A DNA stretch of 64,000 nt from Agrobacterium tumefaciens str. B6. Its GTDB lineage: Bacteria; Pseudomonadota; Alphaproteobacteria; Rhizobiales; Rhizobiaceae. The notes below the pieces were generated by a model. The model saw only the letters and a list, made by a program, of their open reading frames with translations, made no database searches and had not been told where the DNA came from. Position 1 is the first letter of the stretch, and each line of letters opens with the position of its first letter. The translations under genes and the position numbers were made by a program. Shown in pieces: positions 1 to 9,083 of the stretch. Where the stretch lies: contig NZ_LMVK01000008.1 in the NCBI RefSeq assembly GCF_001541315.1, positions 62,001-126,000 of the forward strand, read 5' to 3'.

Positions 1-729
1 TTCAGTCGCGAACCCACTCTGTGCGCGGAGTTCGGCATCCCGCCGGATGATATCGCAGCAAAGATTAAGACTTTCTCCAAAGTCCTGGTCGGTAAGGATC
101 AGGGCAGAGCCCCGCTCAGACTTGAGCGGCAGCATTCCATGAATGTGCAGGATGCCCGCGAACTCCGTGCTACGGCTGGGATTAGGAATTTCACCAAAGG
201 CGAAAGCGTCGCTGGAATACTTGCCCTTCTTTGCCGCAATGCAGAGAAGGCGGTCGAAATTCGTTGTTACCAGCAACGTTTGGCCAAAACGCTGGCCAAG
301 TCGCACGAGAGCCGAGTGCAAGGGATTGGGTTCGACTGTCCGCTCAAGGACCTTGTGAGCTGCGCGCCGCAATGTGCTCATCTTACTCGGGTCGCCGGCG
401 ATCCGGCGCTCCAGCATTCCTAGGACAACGTCATACTCATGTTGGGCAAAAAACTTGAGCTCAGTCCACTGCTGGTGGGTCAGAATGCCGGCTATCTTGT
501 CCCATTCCAAGGGTTTTGGCTTTCGAAGTTCGCTCAGAGGCCCCTTCATCGCCGCGTCTACCTCGGCATAAATGTCGGCAACAAGGCCTCCAAAGTCAGG
601 CAATGAGGATGGGGGCGGGCATGATGCGCCAGCTCCTACGATAAACAATACCTCACCGCGATCTCTAGCGACGAGTAATTCTTCAGGGAGGGGTGGCAAA
701 TTGTTGCCGAGGATGATTGAAGAATTCAT
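1..729 (-). CDS. SIR2-domain protein, cut by the window edge
   Basis: This is the N-terminal 243 codons of a SIR2-like protein, the class that often acts as an NAD-consuming effector in phage defence. Seen: the Rossmann nucleotide loop GAGAS at residues 32-36, TTNFDR at 155-160 (the NAD-site Asn and Asp), and LHIHG at 194-198 with the expected catalytic His, then ILTDQDF at 211-217. After about residue 219 the sequence no longer resembles the usual SIR2 continuation, so a rearrangement near the edge is possible. The start is the ATG at 729; an in-frame ATG at 774 would add 15 residues, and neither has a clear ribosome site. It lies 326 bases downstream of the GHKL/PIN/radical SAM cluster on the same strand. 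The NADase role is inferred from the family. Confidence 0.72.
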   Translation of the reverse strand, partial: MNSSIILGNNLPPLPEELLVARDRGEVLFIVGAGASCPPPSSLPDFGGLVADIYAEVDAAMKGPLSELRKPKPLEWDKIAGILTHQQWTELKFFAQHEYDVVLGMLERRIAGDPSKMSTLRRAAHKVLERTVEPNPLHSALVRLGQRFGQTLLVTTNFDRLLCIAAKKGKYSSDAFAFGEIPNPSRSTEFAGILHIHGMLPLKSERGSALILTDQDFGESLNLCCDIIRRDAELRAQSGFATE

Positions 730-1055
730 GTCGAAGTGTGCCCAAATGCATTTGAATATTGGTGGCACGACCATAGTGAAACTTCAAATGGCAGCCGAAC
801 ATCCATCGCTCGCAAGGCAAAGACCTGGGCCTCGACAAAGGGGCGGTTCCTGCAAGGACACTAAGCATCATGCGGACGATATCGGGAGAGGAAGCGAGGG
901 CCCGGATCGAGAGCCAGTTGGCTCAGGCCGATGAGCTTCCACCGCTGATCCGGCGCAGTGGGAAAGCCGACGCCTAATGAACCGTCGGATAATGCGCCCG
1001 ATGTTGAGCCAATGGGGCACGTCAAGCACAACTATCTGGTCCGCCAGCTGACTTG
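730..1055. other. Gap between SIR2 gene and GHKL gene, no supported gene
   Basis: This is 326 bases between two minus-strand genes. It probably holds the promoter of the SIR2 gene. A 35-codon plus-strand frame (870-977) has an orderly composition but no recognised family or ribosome site, and I do not call it. No inverted repeat or insertion sequence end is obvious. Confidence 0.5.
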
Positions 1056-2720
1056 CTAGACGTCCTCTTCAAGTGCTCGCCGGGCGAGACTCAGTAGTCT
1101 TTCAGCTTCGGGTGTTCCATGTTCCTGTATGATGACACGGTAGAGCGCGTCTAAAAGCTGCTGATCGGTCCAGGGAATTTCTGCGATGGCGTCGTCTTCA
1201 TCGTCGTCGGCGGCGTTGACTGGTTCCTCATCGCCGATATCCTCGTCATCAGTCTCGGTTTGGGACGCCGGTTCAGATTTAGTGTCGGTTGAGGTCGCAC
1301 TTGGCTGGCTCGTCTTTGGCGGACGACTGCGTAGCTCCGACAGGCGGTCTTTCAGTGCTTTCAGCTTAGATATCTGTTCGCCGACCTCGTTGGGATCTCC
1401 GCCGGTAAGCTTGTCAGGCTTCAGACGGCTGAGAAGCCGATCGATTGCGGCGACAAGCTTGTCGTAATCAGCTTGGTCGATCATATCCCTCTGCTCGACG
1501 GTCCTAGCGAGCGAGCTTGCCTCAGCTGCGATTGTCTTGAGGGTCTTGCGGCTATTGGATGCGGCTCGAACCAGGGTCACGACCCGCCGTGCAACTCTTG
1601 TTTTGATGTCTTTTCGGATGTCCCGCCAGGCCGGCCCATCCTCAAAGCCGTCGCGCCGTGCATTAGGCACTACGGCTGGATTGGTGATAAAAATCTCTCC
1701 AACCGCCCAGCGTTGCAGACGTCCTTCAGTGCCGCCGGTTGTCAGTTCTGCTCCGAGCTCCTCGATCAGTTCGGAACCGCCGACCTGGATGTTCTTGACG
1801 CGAAAGCGGATGCCAGCGACCATATCGTCGGTGATTTCCCCCTTGAAGTTTGACTTGCCGATCCAGCCGTGCCAACCCAGTTCCGGCGCGGTGATAAGCT
1901 CGATATCCGATATGACCGAGGAGCGACGCTGATCGGCGGTCGGGGAGGCGTCATCATAAGCCTTCAGGATCTGTGTTCGCTCCCGTTTGAACCTGGTTTC
2001 CACCTCGACGGCGCCAAGTGGGTGGCCCACGCTCTGGGAAAATGCCCGGATGCGGGGAGCCTGGGAAAAGCGGTCGCTGTAGTCAGTCGGGCATACCTGA
2101 CGCAGATAGGGTACGAGGGTCTCGATGACGGCGAATTCGAGCCCATTTCCCATCAGGCCGATCATCTCGACCTCCGTGAAATGGTCTTCAACTTTGGCCG
2201 TCGCGCTGCCGGTTTTGACGCACAACCGGATCACCTCCCGGACGTCGATAGTCTCGGCTCCGGGGCGCATATAGCCGCGCATGCGACCACAGTCGAATTC
2301 CACGATGGTGGCTTCGGGCTCGCCCTTCCACTTGGTCGTGAACCTCAGCGTGGTACAATAGGCAATGCCGGCCAGACGGCCGATACCGCGGAAACCGGCA
2401 TTGAGCGTTGACCGCTTTTTGCTGGCGCCGATGGACACCAAGGTTCGAACGGCCTCGTCCGCGGAAATGCCTTCGCCATTGTCTTTCACCGACAATGACG
2501 GACGGGCCGCAGAGCCACTGATGGCAATCGTCACGAGGCCACTATCCTCGGGGTAAATTCCCTTGGCCCGTGCCGCGCGGATTGCGTCATAGGAGTTCTG
2601 GACATATTCACGAATGCAGTGGAAGGGATGCTCGTACATTCCGGTCGTCAGTGTCTCGAGCGAGAACGACCCTACGCGGACATCGTCTGCAATGATTGGG
2701 TTGGTAACTTCCTGGGTCAT
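1056..2720 (-). CDS. GHKL-type (Hsp90/histidine kinase-like) ATPase A
   Basis: This 554-residue protein has an N-terminal GHKL ATP-binding fold. Seen: the N box with E38, N42 and D45, the G1 box DNGEG at 80-84, and the lid-like GFRGIGRLAG at 109-118. It has no His-phosphotransfer domain, so it is not a sensor kinase; it resembles Hsp90/MORC-like switch ATPases that dimerise on ATP. The middle part is unassigned. Residues about 488-510 are extremely acidic (mostly Asp and Glu), followed by a short helical tail. Its ATG overlaps the stop of the upstream PIN gene by 4 bases, which suggests translational coupling. ATPase B at 4791-6362 shares all three motifs, so the two look like diverged duplicates. 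The cellular role is unknown; a conformational switch in a defence complex is inference. Confidence 0.8.
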   Translation of the reverse strand: MTQEVTNPIIADDVRVGSFSLETLTTGMYEHPFHCIREYVQNSYDAIRAARAKGIYPEDSGLVTIAISGSAARPSLSVKDNGEGISADEAVRTLVSIGASKKRSTLNAGFRGIGRLAGIAYCTTLRFTTKWKGEPEATIVEFDCGRMRGYMRPGAETIDVREVIRLCVKTGSATAKVEDHFTEVEMIGLMGNGLEFAVIETLVPYLRQVCPTDYSDRFSQAPRIRAFSQSVGHPLGAVEVETRFKRERTQILKAYDDASPTADQRRSSVISDIELITAPELGWHGWIGKSNFKGEITDDMVAGIRFRVKNIQVGGSELIEELGAELTTGGTEGRLQRWAVGEIFITNPAVVPNARRDGFEDGPAWRDIRKDIKTRVARRVVTLVRAASNSRKTLKTIAAEASSLARTVEQRDMIDQADYDKLVAAIDRLLSRLKPDKLTGGDPNEVGEQISKLKALKDRLSELRSRPPKTSQPSATSTDTKSEPASQTETDDEDIGDEEPVNAADDDEDDAIAEIPWTDQQLLDALYRVIIQEHGTPEAERLLSLARRALEEDV

Positions 2721-4519
2721 CTGAGCTGCTCGGCCGTTGTTGGTCCCCAGGAGACGTATCCGGTTCTCTCGGGAATTGTAATCTGAAAATTCGTGGGTCC
2801 TTCGACACGTAACATGCGGACGGGAACAACAAACTCGCGGGCGATGGCGGCGACCAGTTCGCTCAGCGGCATCTCTACGGCTCCCCCACCGACGGCTATT
2901 CTTCGGTTTTCTGGGACGTCAGGCTCTAGCAGATCCACATCGTTGGCCTGCAGGCCCCGCAGGACTTGGCCCGCCAACTGCACCTGAAGATTGATTTCCC
3001 GTTCGGGCTCTCCCGGCAATGCCAGATACAGCCGCCGGATGGGTCCGAGCGGCTCATCGACTGTGACCTCGAACGCCCGACGCGTCTCGGGAACGGCCGC
3101 CGAAGCGAAAAGCGCATCCACGATGTCGGGGTGGGACGCAGGTTTTTTCGGCTCGCCATTCTCATCAAAATAGGTTTCGGCCAGCATGCCGACCAGGAAA
3201 TTGGCTTTGACTGCAGGCTCAATCTCTTCTGATTGCAGGACAAAATGCGCAAGTTCAATCGGTCCGACGGCGTCCTCACTGGACGCGGCGACAACCCCTC
3301 GGCCAATTTGCTTCAGTTCCACCGCCGTTGCGGAAGGAATTAGATCGGAAAGCTCTGACGAGGCATCGTTCTGAGCGGTCCAACCCTCTGCACGTAATCC
3401 CTCGATATGCTGCCAGATTGGCGACTGCGCTTCATCTGTTGGCGGTTCATACATCATGTCGTGAGAACTGAAGGAGATGTCGGTCGATGGGAACGGGGCC
3501 GGATGTCTGTCAGTGGACCGATCACCGCGTGGCGCTGTCGACCGACTTGGCCGGGCACTTGCCTGGAGCGCGCGGGCAAGGTTTCCGACACGAGCCGTAA
3601 ATCCGGAACGCAAGACGGTGACAAACATTTCAAGCGAAATGACATGGACCGACGAGACGCCGGGACAGCGTTGTTTCGCCTCCTCGACAAGCAAGGGAAG
3701 GGGCAAGGTAATGAGTCCGGCATTCTGTTGCAGTCGACCATCGTCACCGACGACGCGTTCCGGCTTGTAGACCCAATCTCGCTTGGAATTGTCGCGGGTG
3801 AGGATGATCAGATGTTCGCTGTTGGTCGCCTTCACATCCGCTAACGCTTCAAGCCACATGATCAGGTCGCCGTAGCGGTTTTTCTTTTTTCCCTTGAGCT
3901 GGCTGGGGAGGTCTTCACTGTCCGCTTCGGCGCCTGGGCCGCTTTTTTGACCGCCGTCGGCAAATCCGGGCGGGACCTCGTGCGAAAATCGCATTTCACC
4001 TGTCCGCTGCACCTCATCGTATATTGCGGCAAGGTCGGAACTGAGCCCATGCGCCGCAATGAAGGGTAGCAAGCGCGCGTTGGCATCGTCGTGGCCGGGT
4101 TCGATGTTCTCAGCGCGCCGGGCCAGCCGCTCCAGACTGCTGACTGCGTCGTCAACCTCCATCGTATACTGTTCGAGGCTCATATCGTCGAAGGTGCGTT
4201 CGTCGACATATCGAAGGCTCTCGCTGCGGAATTCCTGAAGCCTCTTGTTCAAGCCGCTGACTGTGCGGGAGAGGGGGCGGCGGCTTGGCAAGGCGCGGGT
4301 GTGATCCCATGTCTCCTTCGCTGACCAGACCGGCACCTTTACCGAATCGCCGAAACTGTCCAGCGCGGTCAGCAACTCTTCGCAAGCGCTGCGGCTGATC
4401 TCATAGCAGTGTATAAGTACACTGGCGTCGACATAGAGACGCATGGAGCGCGAGCGCAACGCGTCCGTGACAAGCCTTTGGCTATCAGCCCGGAGCGGCG
4501 CTACGTCGGGAAAAATCAT
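2717..4519 (-). CDS. PIN-like domain protein (DUF4935 type)
   Basis: This 600-residue protein has an N-terminal PIN-like nuclease domain. Seen: LYVDASVLIHCYE at 28-40 with the first acidic metal ligand D31, E69 in AKETWDH, the conserved block KKKNRYGDLIMW at 211-222 with D218, and ILTRDNSKRDW at 239-249 with D243. That ordering matches the PIN-like DUF4935 family. PIN domains are usually metal-dependent RNases, so this is the most probable toxic effector of the cluster. Residues after about 300 form a long unassigned region, possibly a sensor or a platform for the GHKL partners. It is preceded by a 271-base gap after the upstream gene, which may hold an internal promoter, and overlaps the next gene by 4 bases. 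RNase activity is inferred. Confidence 0.75.
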   Translation of the reverse strand: MIFPDVAPLRADSQRLVTDALRSRSMRLYVDASVLIHCYEISRSACEELLTALDSFGDSVKVPVWSAKETWDHTRALPSRRPLSRTVSGLNKRLQEFRSESLRYVDERTFDDMSLEQYTMEVDDAVSSLERLARRAENIEPGHDDANARLLPFIAAHGLSSDLAAIYDEVQRTGEMRFSHEVPPGFADGGQKSGPGAEADSEDLPSQLKGKKKNRYGDLIMWLEALADVKATNSEHLIILTRDNSKRDWVYKPERVVGDDGRLQQNAGLITLPLPLLVEEAKQRCPGVSSVHVISLEMFVTVLRSGFTARVGNLARALQASARPSRSTAPRGDRSTDRHPAPFPSTDISFSSHDMMYEPPTDEAQSPIWQHIEGLRAEGWTAQNDASSELSDLIPSATAVELKQIGRGVVAASSEDAVGPIELAHFVLQSEEIEPAVKANFLVGMLAETYFDENGEPKKPASHPDIVDALFASAAVPETRRAFEVTVDEPLGPIRRLYLALPGEPEREINLQVQLAGQVLRGLQANDVDLLEPDVPENRRIAVGGGAVEMPLSELVAAIAREFVVPVRMLRVEGPTNFQITIPERTGYVSWGPTTAEQLR

Positions 4520-4790
4520 GTAGATACCTGCGCTAAGCCCACGTTCGGGCTAGTGATGATGCCGCTCGTGGATGCCGCAGCATCGCCAGAATTTCAGAGC
4601 TTGCGCATAAAGACAAGCCGATCATTCCTTCCGGAAGATTCGCCTGTGGATTGTGCTTGGCGATCGACGCCAGTACGCCTTTTTGGTTGGAACACGTCGA
4701 TGGTGACTGGGTTGGCTGTTGAACGTGTAGCACGGGAGCGACGGTTCACTCCCGATCCGATTTCCAGTCACCCATCTTGACCTGACCCCG

Positions 4791-6362
4791 TCAGGCCAGC
4801 TTAGCGAGGATCTTGTCCAGCAGGGCCCTTGCTGCTGACGCATTGGGCGAGCACTCGTAAACAAGGTCGCAAAACCTCTTGAACGCGTCCTGTTCAGGTT
4901 GCGACAGGCCTTTGATCACCGCCGGTGGGGCGGTCTCATGTTTGGCCGTCTCGAACCGCTCTCGCAGTTTGTCCACTGCTACCGTTCTGTCTTCGACGTC
5001 ATCGGCTTTCAGCGTCGGATTTCGCAAAGCTCGAGCGATACGCTGGAACCCGTCTTCAACTACGGCCTGTCGCCGTGTTCGCTCGCTCTCGCCAATTGCC
5101 CCCTGGGCCAGAACGTCGATTGTTTGCTCGATGTTCTGCTGCTGAAGTTCGACCTCGCGAAGCGAATTGCGCCGGATCGAGCTTGTCCTGCAGATATGGG
5201 CGATTTCGCGCGCCAGCGGAGTGATATGATTGGTGAGATTGTTGTAGTGAGCGTTCTGCTCGAAATGGTCGCGCCTGCCATTCGGGGTGATCTTTCGGTC
5301 GATCACGTGGATTTCGCCAACAGTCCAGGCGTTGAATCGTGGTTCGGGAAACAGGTCTTCGAGAAGATTGTGCTCGCCGACCTGAATATTGCCGGAACGC
5401 AGCCTTAGACCTTTGACGCCGGCGCTGTTGGAAAGGGCGCCGTCGTATTGATGATGCAATATCCAAACGATAGCCGCAGGCTCGCCGTCCATGCTGGGGA
5501 TTGTCGTGATGGAAACGTCATCAAAGGCAATCGGCTTGGTGCCTTCCTTGACGATAACGTCACGATGCGGCCGGTAGACCGGACGCTCTGACCCGTCGAT
5601 GGTGATGTTGAGTTCCCCAAGGGCAACGAAGGGAGCGAGAGCTGATCGGATATTCTCACCAAACCGGAATTCCGGCGCGAATGGGACAGGCGCCACTTGA
5701 CCGAGATAATCCTCGATTGCGGCGGGGCTCATGAGTTTATCACTGCGAATCCGCAAGATTCCACGGAGCTCAACCTCAAAAAACCGGGCGGGGTAATCGC
5801 CGATCGGTTTTTTGCGCAAGGTGGTGACATTACGGATCAGGCTTTGGAGGTCGCCCTCGTCCTCCCTGAGAGCCGCCTTCAGTTTGCGGCAATCCCAGAT
5901 CAGTTCGGCAACCATTGCGTCGTCTGCCGTCTTCGAACGGAAGATCAATTCCTGAGCGTAACCGAGGCCGGCCAGACGGCCAACGCCGCGAAATCCGCGT
6001 GCGGTGGTGCCCCGTTTCCCGCTTCCACCCAACGCCGCCATCCGTCGGGCAAATTGACTGTTTGAGATGCCGCTTCCGTTGTCCCGGATGCGGACGGAGC
6101 GTGACGCGGCATCGACAGTGATTTCCACTTGGCCGGCTGCGTCGGCGGCAATCAGTTTCTGACGGCGCGCCTCGTCGACCGCGTCGGCGGCATTTTGAAT
6201 ATATTCCCGGTAGACCGTCATCGGGTCAATATACATAGCGCTAGAGACGAGCTCCAGAACGTCCCTGCCGATGATGATTTCATCGAGCGGCTCAATGTCA
6301 CCCAATGCTTTCGCGGCAGAAAGCGCGGCACGGTTGGCGCGCGAAACGGTATCCAAACTCAT
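4791..6362 (-). CDS. GHKL-type ATPase B
   Basis: This is the second GHKL ATPase of the cluster, 523 residues. Seen: the N box with E53, N57 and D60, DNGSG at 94-98, and GFRGVGRLAG at 123-132, nearly the same lid motif as ATPase A. There is no histidine kinase dimerisation domain and no membrane segment. The C-terminal half is Arg- and Glu-rich, probably helical, and includes the conserved-looking WTVGEIHV, which parallels WAVGEIFI in ATPase A, so similarity extends beyond the nucleotide site. The ATG overlaps the stop of the radical SAM gene by 4 bases. A short inverted repeat (CCTGAC-CCC-GTCAGG, 4781-4795) overlaps the stop codon. Two paralogs may form a heterodimer; that is inference. Confidence 0.8.
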   Translation of the reverse strand: MSLDTVSRANRAALSAAKALGDIEPLDEIIIGRDVLELVSSAMYIDPMTVYREYIQNAADAVDEARRQKLIAADAAGQVEITVDAASRSVRIRDNGSGISNSQFARRMAALGGSGKRGTTARGFRGVGRLAGLGYAQELIFRSKTADDAMVAELIWDCRKLKAALREDEGDLQSLIRNVTTLRKKPIGDYPARFFEVELRGILRIRSDKLMSPAAIEDYLGQVAPVPFAPEFRFGENIRSALAPFVALGELNITIDGSERPVYRPHRDVIVKEGTKPIAFDDVSITTIPSMDGEPAAIVWILHHQYDGALSNSAGVKGLRLRSGNIQVGEHNLLEDLFPEPRFNAWTVGEIHVIDRKITPNGRRDHFEQNAHYNNLTNHITPLAREIAHICRTSSIRRNSLREVELQQQNIEQTIDVLAQGAIGESERTRRQAVVEDGFQRIARALRNPTLKADDVEDRTVAVDKLRERFETAKHETAPPAVIKGLSQPEQDAFKRFCDLVYECSPNASAARALLDKILAKLA

Positions 6363-7993
6363 GCGACCACCCTCTGCTTTGCCTGGCGCGGCATGTCATG
6401 TGCCTCGATTTCCGGTTCTTCATAGTCGAGGCCGGCATCTTCGACACGCTCGTCCTCGGCAAGCCCGAGATCCGAGATCGATTCCAGCCGAATCAGCTCT
6501 TTTTGTTTCGCCCAGATAGACGTCAGTTCGTTCTTTGATGCAGGAACATAAAACCGCAGGATCCGCCGGACCTTGTCATGGGTTGCATAATTGCTGAGGA
6601 GGACGAATTCGCGCGGGTCGCGCGACGACAGAAGCTCAAGCAGTTCCGCCCGCTCAAAACTGTCGAGGCTAGCGAATTCTGCCTTGAACTCATAGAGCTT
6701 TTGATCGGGGTCAAATCGCTCATACCATGAGCGATTGAAGATGAAGTCGTGCGGCAACATCAAAATGCGGGCGTAATCGTCAAATGTATCGCCGAATGCA
6801 TGCTTGAAGAAATCCGGTGCACCGCTGACGATGCCATGGGTTGCTTGCAGGATGATCTGCATCGAGCGAAGCTGATAGCGCGACCATTTTTCACCGATAT
6901 GGCCCCGGTCGGGCCGGTTGGTCGGCTGGTAGCGCATCGGGAAGGACCAGATGCGCACGCCAAGCTCCTCGTTCAAGGATACGTTAAGTCGCATGCGCTC
7001 AAAGAGATCTTCCGGCCCGTCATGGAAATTGTAGAGCATGTAATTCGACAGTTCGGTCAGTCCGAACTCCTTGGCGTATCGGACTGCCTGTTCATACGGC
7101 TTTTTGACACCCAGATGGTCAAAAGCAATACGAAGAGGCTTAAGGGAAATCGTTGCGAGTTCCCGCAGATACATTGGGTCTTTGCACAGGATGCGAGCGT
7201 CTACCCCTTGGTTGAAGTCGACGCGGCGTTGTACTGCAACCTTCGAGCCCGGCCTCAACAGTTTGGCGCCGGGCACGAACCCAAGATCACGGATTTCGGC
7301 AATGATCTCCTTGAAACGTGGCGAGGCTACAACGTTGTTGTCCATCAGGATGAGATCTTTTTTCGGGCCATAATGCTCTTCGATGGCCCGGACAAGATCC
7401 GTGAGAGATTCAGTGTCGCGCTGCATTCCCTCGAGTTTGGGCACGCCGCAGAAGTGGCATTTGCGGATGCAGCCGCGTGAAGTATAAGCGAAATACGCGT
7501 CGCGGACGGGGTATTTGTAGTCGATCTGGGACAGGATGTCGTAGTCGGGCACCAGATCTTCAATCGGCTGGCCCGTCGTGTCGCTCGCGTAAAGTTCTTC
7601 TGAGAACTCGTCGAGCTGGAGGGAAACAGCCGGCGCTTCCGAAAGAAGGCCCTTGATGAAGCGAATGCCGTGCCACCGCTTTTCGTCGAGAAATCGTTCA
7701 TGCATCAAGGATGCTGCGATGCCGCCGACGAAGACCTTGTCGGCCTGTCCGTTGGCGACTTCAATGGCGAAATCGATCGTCTGCGAAATCTTCGGGTATT
7801 CGAAGGAGAACAGCGTCGTCACATAGATCCGATCCCAGGCCTCGTTGAGAACGGAGCGATCCTCACCTTTGATGAAACGGACCCGGTCACGCTTTCCTCG
7901 CGGTCCGTGATACTGGGCAATCTTCATGAGCCCCAACGGCGGATATTTGTTCTTGTAACCAGGCTCGATCAAAAGAATATTCTTATTGGCCAT
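6359..7993 (-). CDS. Radical SAM protein with cobalamin-binding-like N-terminus
   Basis: This 544-residue enzyme has the radical SAM iron-sulfur motif CxxxCxxC (C175, C179, C182 in SRGCIRKCHFCG). The N-terminal 150 residues have the layout of B12-binding radical SAM proteins: a first strand NILLIEPGY, then PPLGLMKIA, and a glycine-rich FVGGIAASL at 88-96. A B12-ligand motif of type DxHxxG is not evident, so cobalamin use is uncertain. Such enzymes generate a 5'-deoxyadenosyl radical for methylation, thiolation or other C-H chemistry. The substrate is unknown; the two DGQHR proteins directly upstream make a nucleic-acid target plausible, by inference. It overlaps the upstream gene by 11 bases and the downstream gene by 4. 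A clear AAGGTGA precedes the ATG. Confidence 0.8.
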   Translation of the reverse strand: MANKNILLIEPGYKNKYPPLGLMKIAQYHGPRGKRDRVRFIKGEDRSVLNEAWDRIYVTTLFSFEYPKISQTIDFAIEVANGQADKVFVGGIAASLMHERFLDEKRWHGIRFIKGLLSEAPAVSLQLDEFSEELYASDTTGQPIEDLVPDYDILSQIDYKYPVRDAYFAYTSRGCIRKCHFCGVPKLEGMQRDTESLTDLVRAIEEHYGPKKDLILMDNNVVASPRFKEIIAEIRDLGFVPGAKLLRPGSKVAVQRRVDFNQGVDARILCKDPMYLRELATISLKPLRIAFDHLGVKKPYEQAVRYAKEFGLTELSNYMLYNFHDGPEDLFERMRLNVSLNEELGVRIWSFPMRYQPTNRPDRGHIGEKWSRYQLRSMQIILQATHGIVSGAPDFFKHAFGDTFDDYARILMLPHDFIFNRSWYERFDPDQKLYEFKAEFASLDSFERAELLELLSSRDPREFVLLSNYATHDKVRRILRFYVPASKNELTSIWAKQKELIRLESISDLGLAEDERVEDAGLDYEEPEIEAHDMPRQAKQRVVA

Positions 7994-9029
7994 TAATCAC
8001 CTTAAACCGCGCCCGGCGCCTGACGTCCCGGATATATTCGCAAGCCGCCTTTACGCCAGCATGCCCGCCAAAACCTTGCAGTGCACCAGTTGTTGTCCAA
8101 TCAATATCGCAGACGAAGTCGCAAAGCGCCGCCGCGAAATATCGTCTATCGCAGGTGTAGCCACTGTCGCGAGCTTCGTTGACGAGGTCCGCTGCAATTC
8201 GCATGAGCGCGTACACACCTACGCCCTTTGTCAGAAGATGCCGACGCGGCTCGGCCCATTCTGCGGGCAGTGTTTCTTTGACGGCAATCCAGAAGTCCAG
8301 AACGATCCTGGCAATTTCCTGGGTGGATAGCGCCGACCGAACACCTGAAAACTTCATGAAATCAAAAATCGCCTGCTGCATGAGCCGCAGGGAGGCGATC
8401 CGTTTGAGGCCCGTCGTTGCGGTGCCTCCGAGGTTCATCCGTTTGAACCAGGGAGACGCCTCTTCTGCATTCAGGAACAGGGCAATAAAAAGCTCTGGGC
8501 GGTCGTTTGCGAGGTCATTAGCAAATTGAGCGTCGTGATAGTCGAGCAGGCTTCGGCTCAGGCCTTTCGCCTTGCTATTGATGACGTTGAAAATCTCCAT
8601 CTCTTCCCGAACGGATAGGCCAAGAAAGCACATGAACGGCAAGATGACGGATGAATTGACGAGGTGACCGAGGCGATGCTGGCAGTCGACCTGCGCCATG
8701 ATTTTGCCGGCGGTTGCCGAAATAACAAGTTCACATGTCCCGTCTTTTTCCGAAAGCCACCAGACCTTGTCTGGTTGCGATCGTAAATTAAGTGTCAGCG
8801 GAATGGTTGTCGAGCCTGGCTGGCTGATATAGCGGCGAAAGTCCTGACTATGGGAGGAATTGAACGGCCGCTGGTAGCCGTTTCCGGTATCTTCGAAGAA
8901 GACGTCGGCGAAGCTGTGGCGCAACAGCAGGTCGGCGGGGGCAAACCCGATCAGAACGGGGCGGTCGGCAGACTGTCCTGTGAGGCATTTGATAACAGTA
9001 TTTGACACCGTACCCTCGCGAATCTGCAT
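7983..9029 (-). CDS. DGQHR-type (DndB-like) protein, DCQHR variant
   Basis: This 348-residue protein resembles the DGQHR/DndB group found in DNA-modification loci. Seen: the signature appears as VDCQHRLGHL, with DCQHR at 115-119 (Gly replaced by Cys), followed by FNVINSKAKGLSRSLL near 147-162, which matches the usual asparagine-rich motif after DGQHR. DndB is linked to regulation of DNA phosphorothioation, and DGQHR proteins also accompany other base-modification clusters; the exact biochemistry is not settled. No dndA, C, D or E gene is nearby. The ATG at 9029 has no ribosome site. A GTG seven codons in (9011) follows GAGGG and may be the true start. The hairpin at 9021-9045 surrounds the upstream ATG. 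Confidence 0.75.
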   Translation of the reverse strand: MQIREGTVSNTVIKCLTGQSADRPVLIGFAPADLLLRHSFADVFFEDTGNGYQRPFNSSHSQDFRRYISQPGSTTIPLTLNLRSQPDKVWWLSEKDGTCELVISATAGKIMAQVDCQHRLGHLVNSSVILPFMCFLGLSVREEMEIFNVINSKAKGLSRSLLDYHDAQFANDLANDRPELFIALFLNAEEASPWFKRMNLGGTATTGLKRIASLRLMQQAIFDFMKFSGVRSALSTQEIARIVLDFWIAVKETLPAEWAEPRRHLLTKGVGVYALMRIAADLVNEARDSGYTCDRRYFAAALCDFVCDIDWTTTGALQGFGGHAGVKAACEYIRDVRRRARFKVINGQ

Positions 9030-9045
9030 TGTAACAGTGCAGATT
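9021..9045 (-). promoter_or_regulatory. Inverted repeat at the start of the DCQHR gene
   Basis: AATCTGCA (9021-9028) and TGCAGATT (9038-9045) form an exact 8-bp inverted repeat with a 9-base loop, in the short gap between the two DGQHR genes. It overlaps the candidate ATG at 9029. It could be an operator or an mRNA hairpin that affects start choice. Confidence 0.4.
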
Positions 9046-9083
9046 TAGCAGTGCTATACCGCAAGTCAATGCGTTATTCGCCT

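Noticed and set aside
572-934. 120-codon plus-strand frame across the SIR2 upstream gap
   Set aside because: It runs antisense to the SIR2 start, has low-complexity composition and no family resemblance; the SIR2 motifs explain the region.
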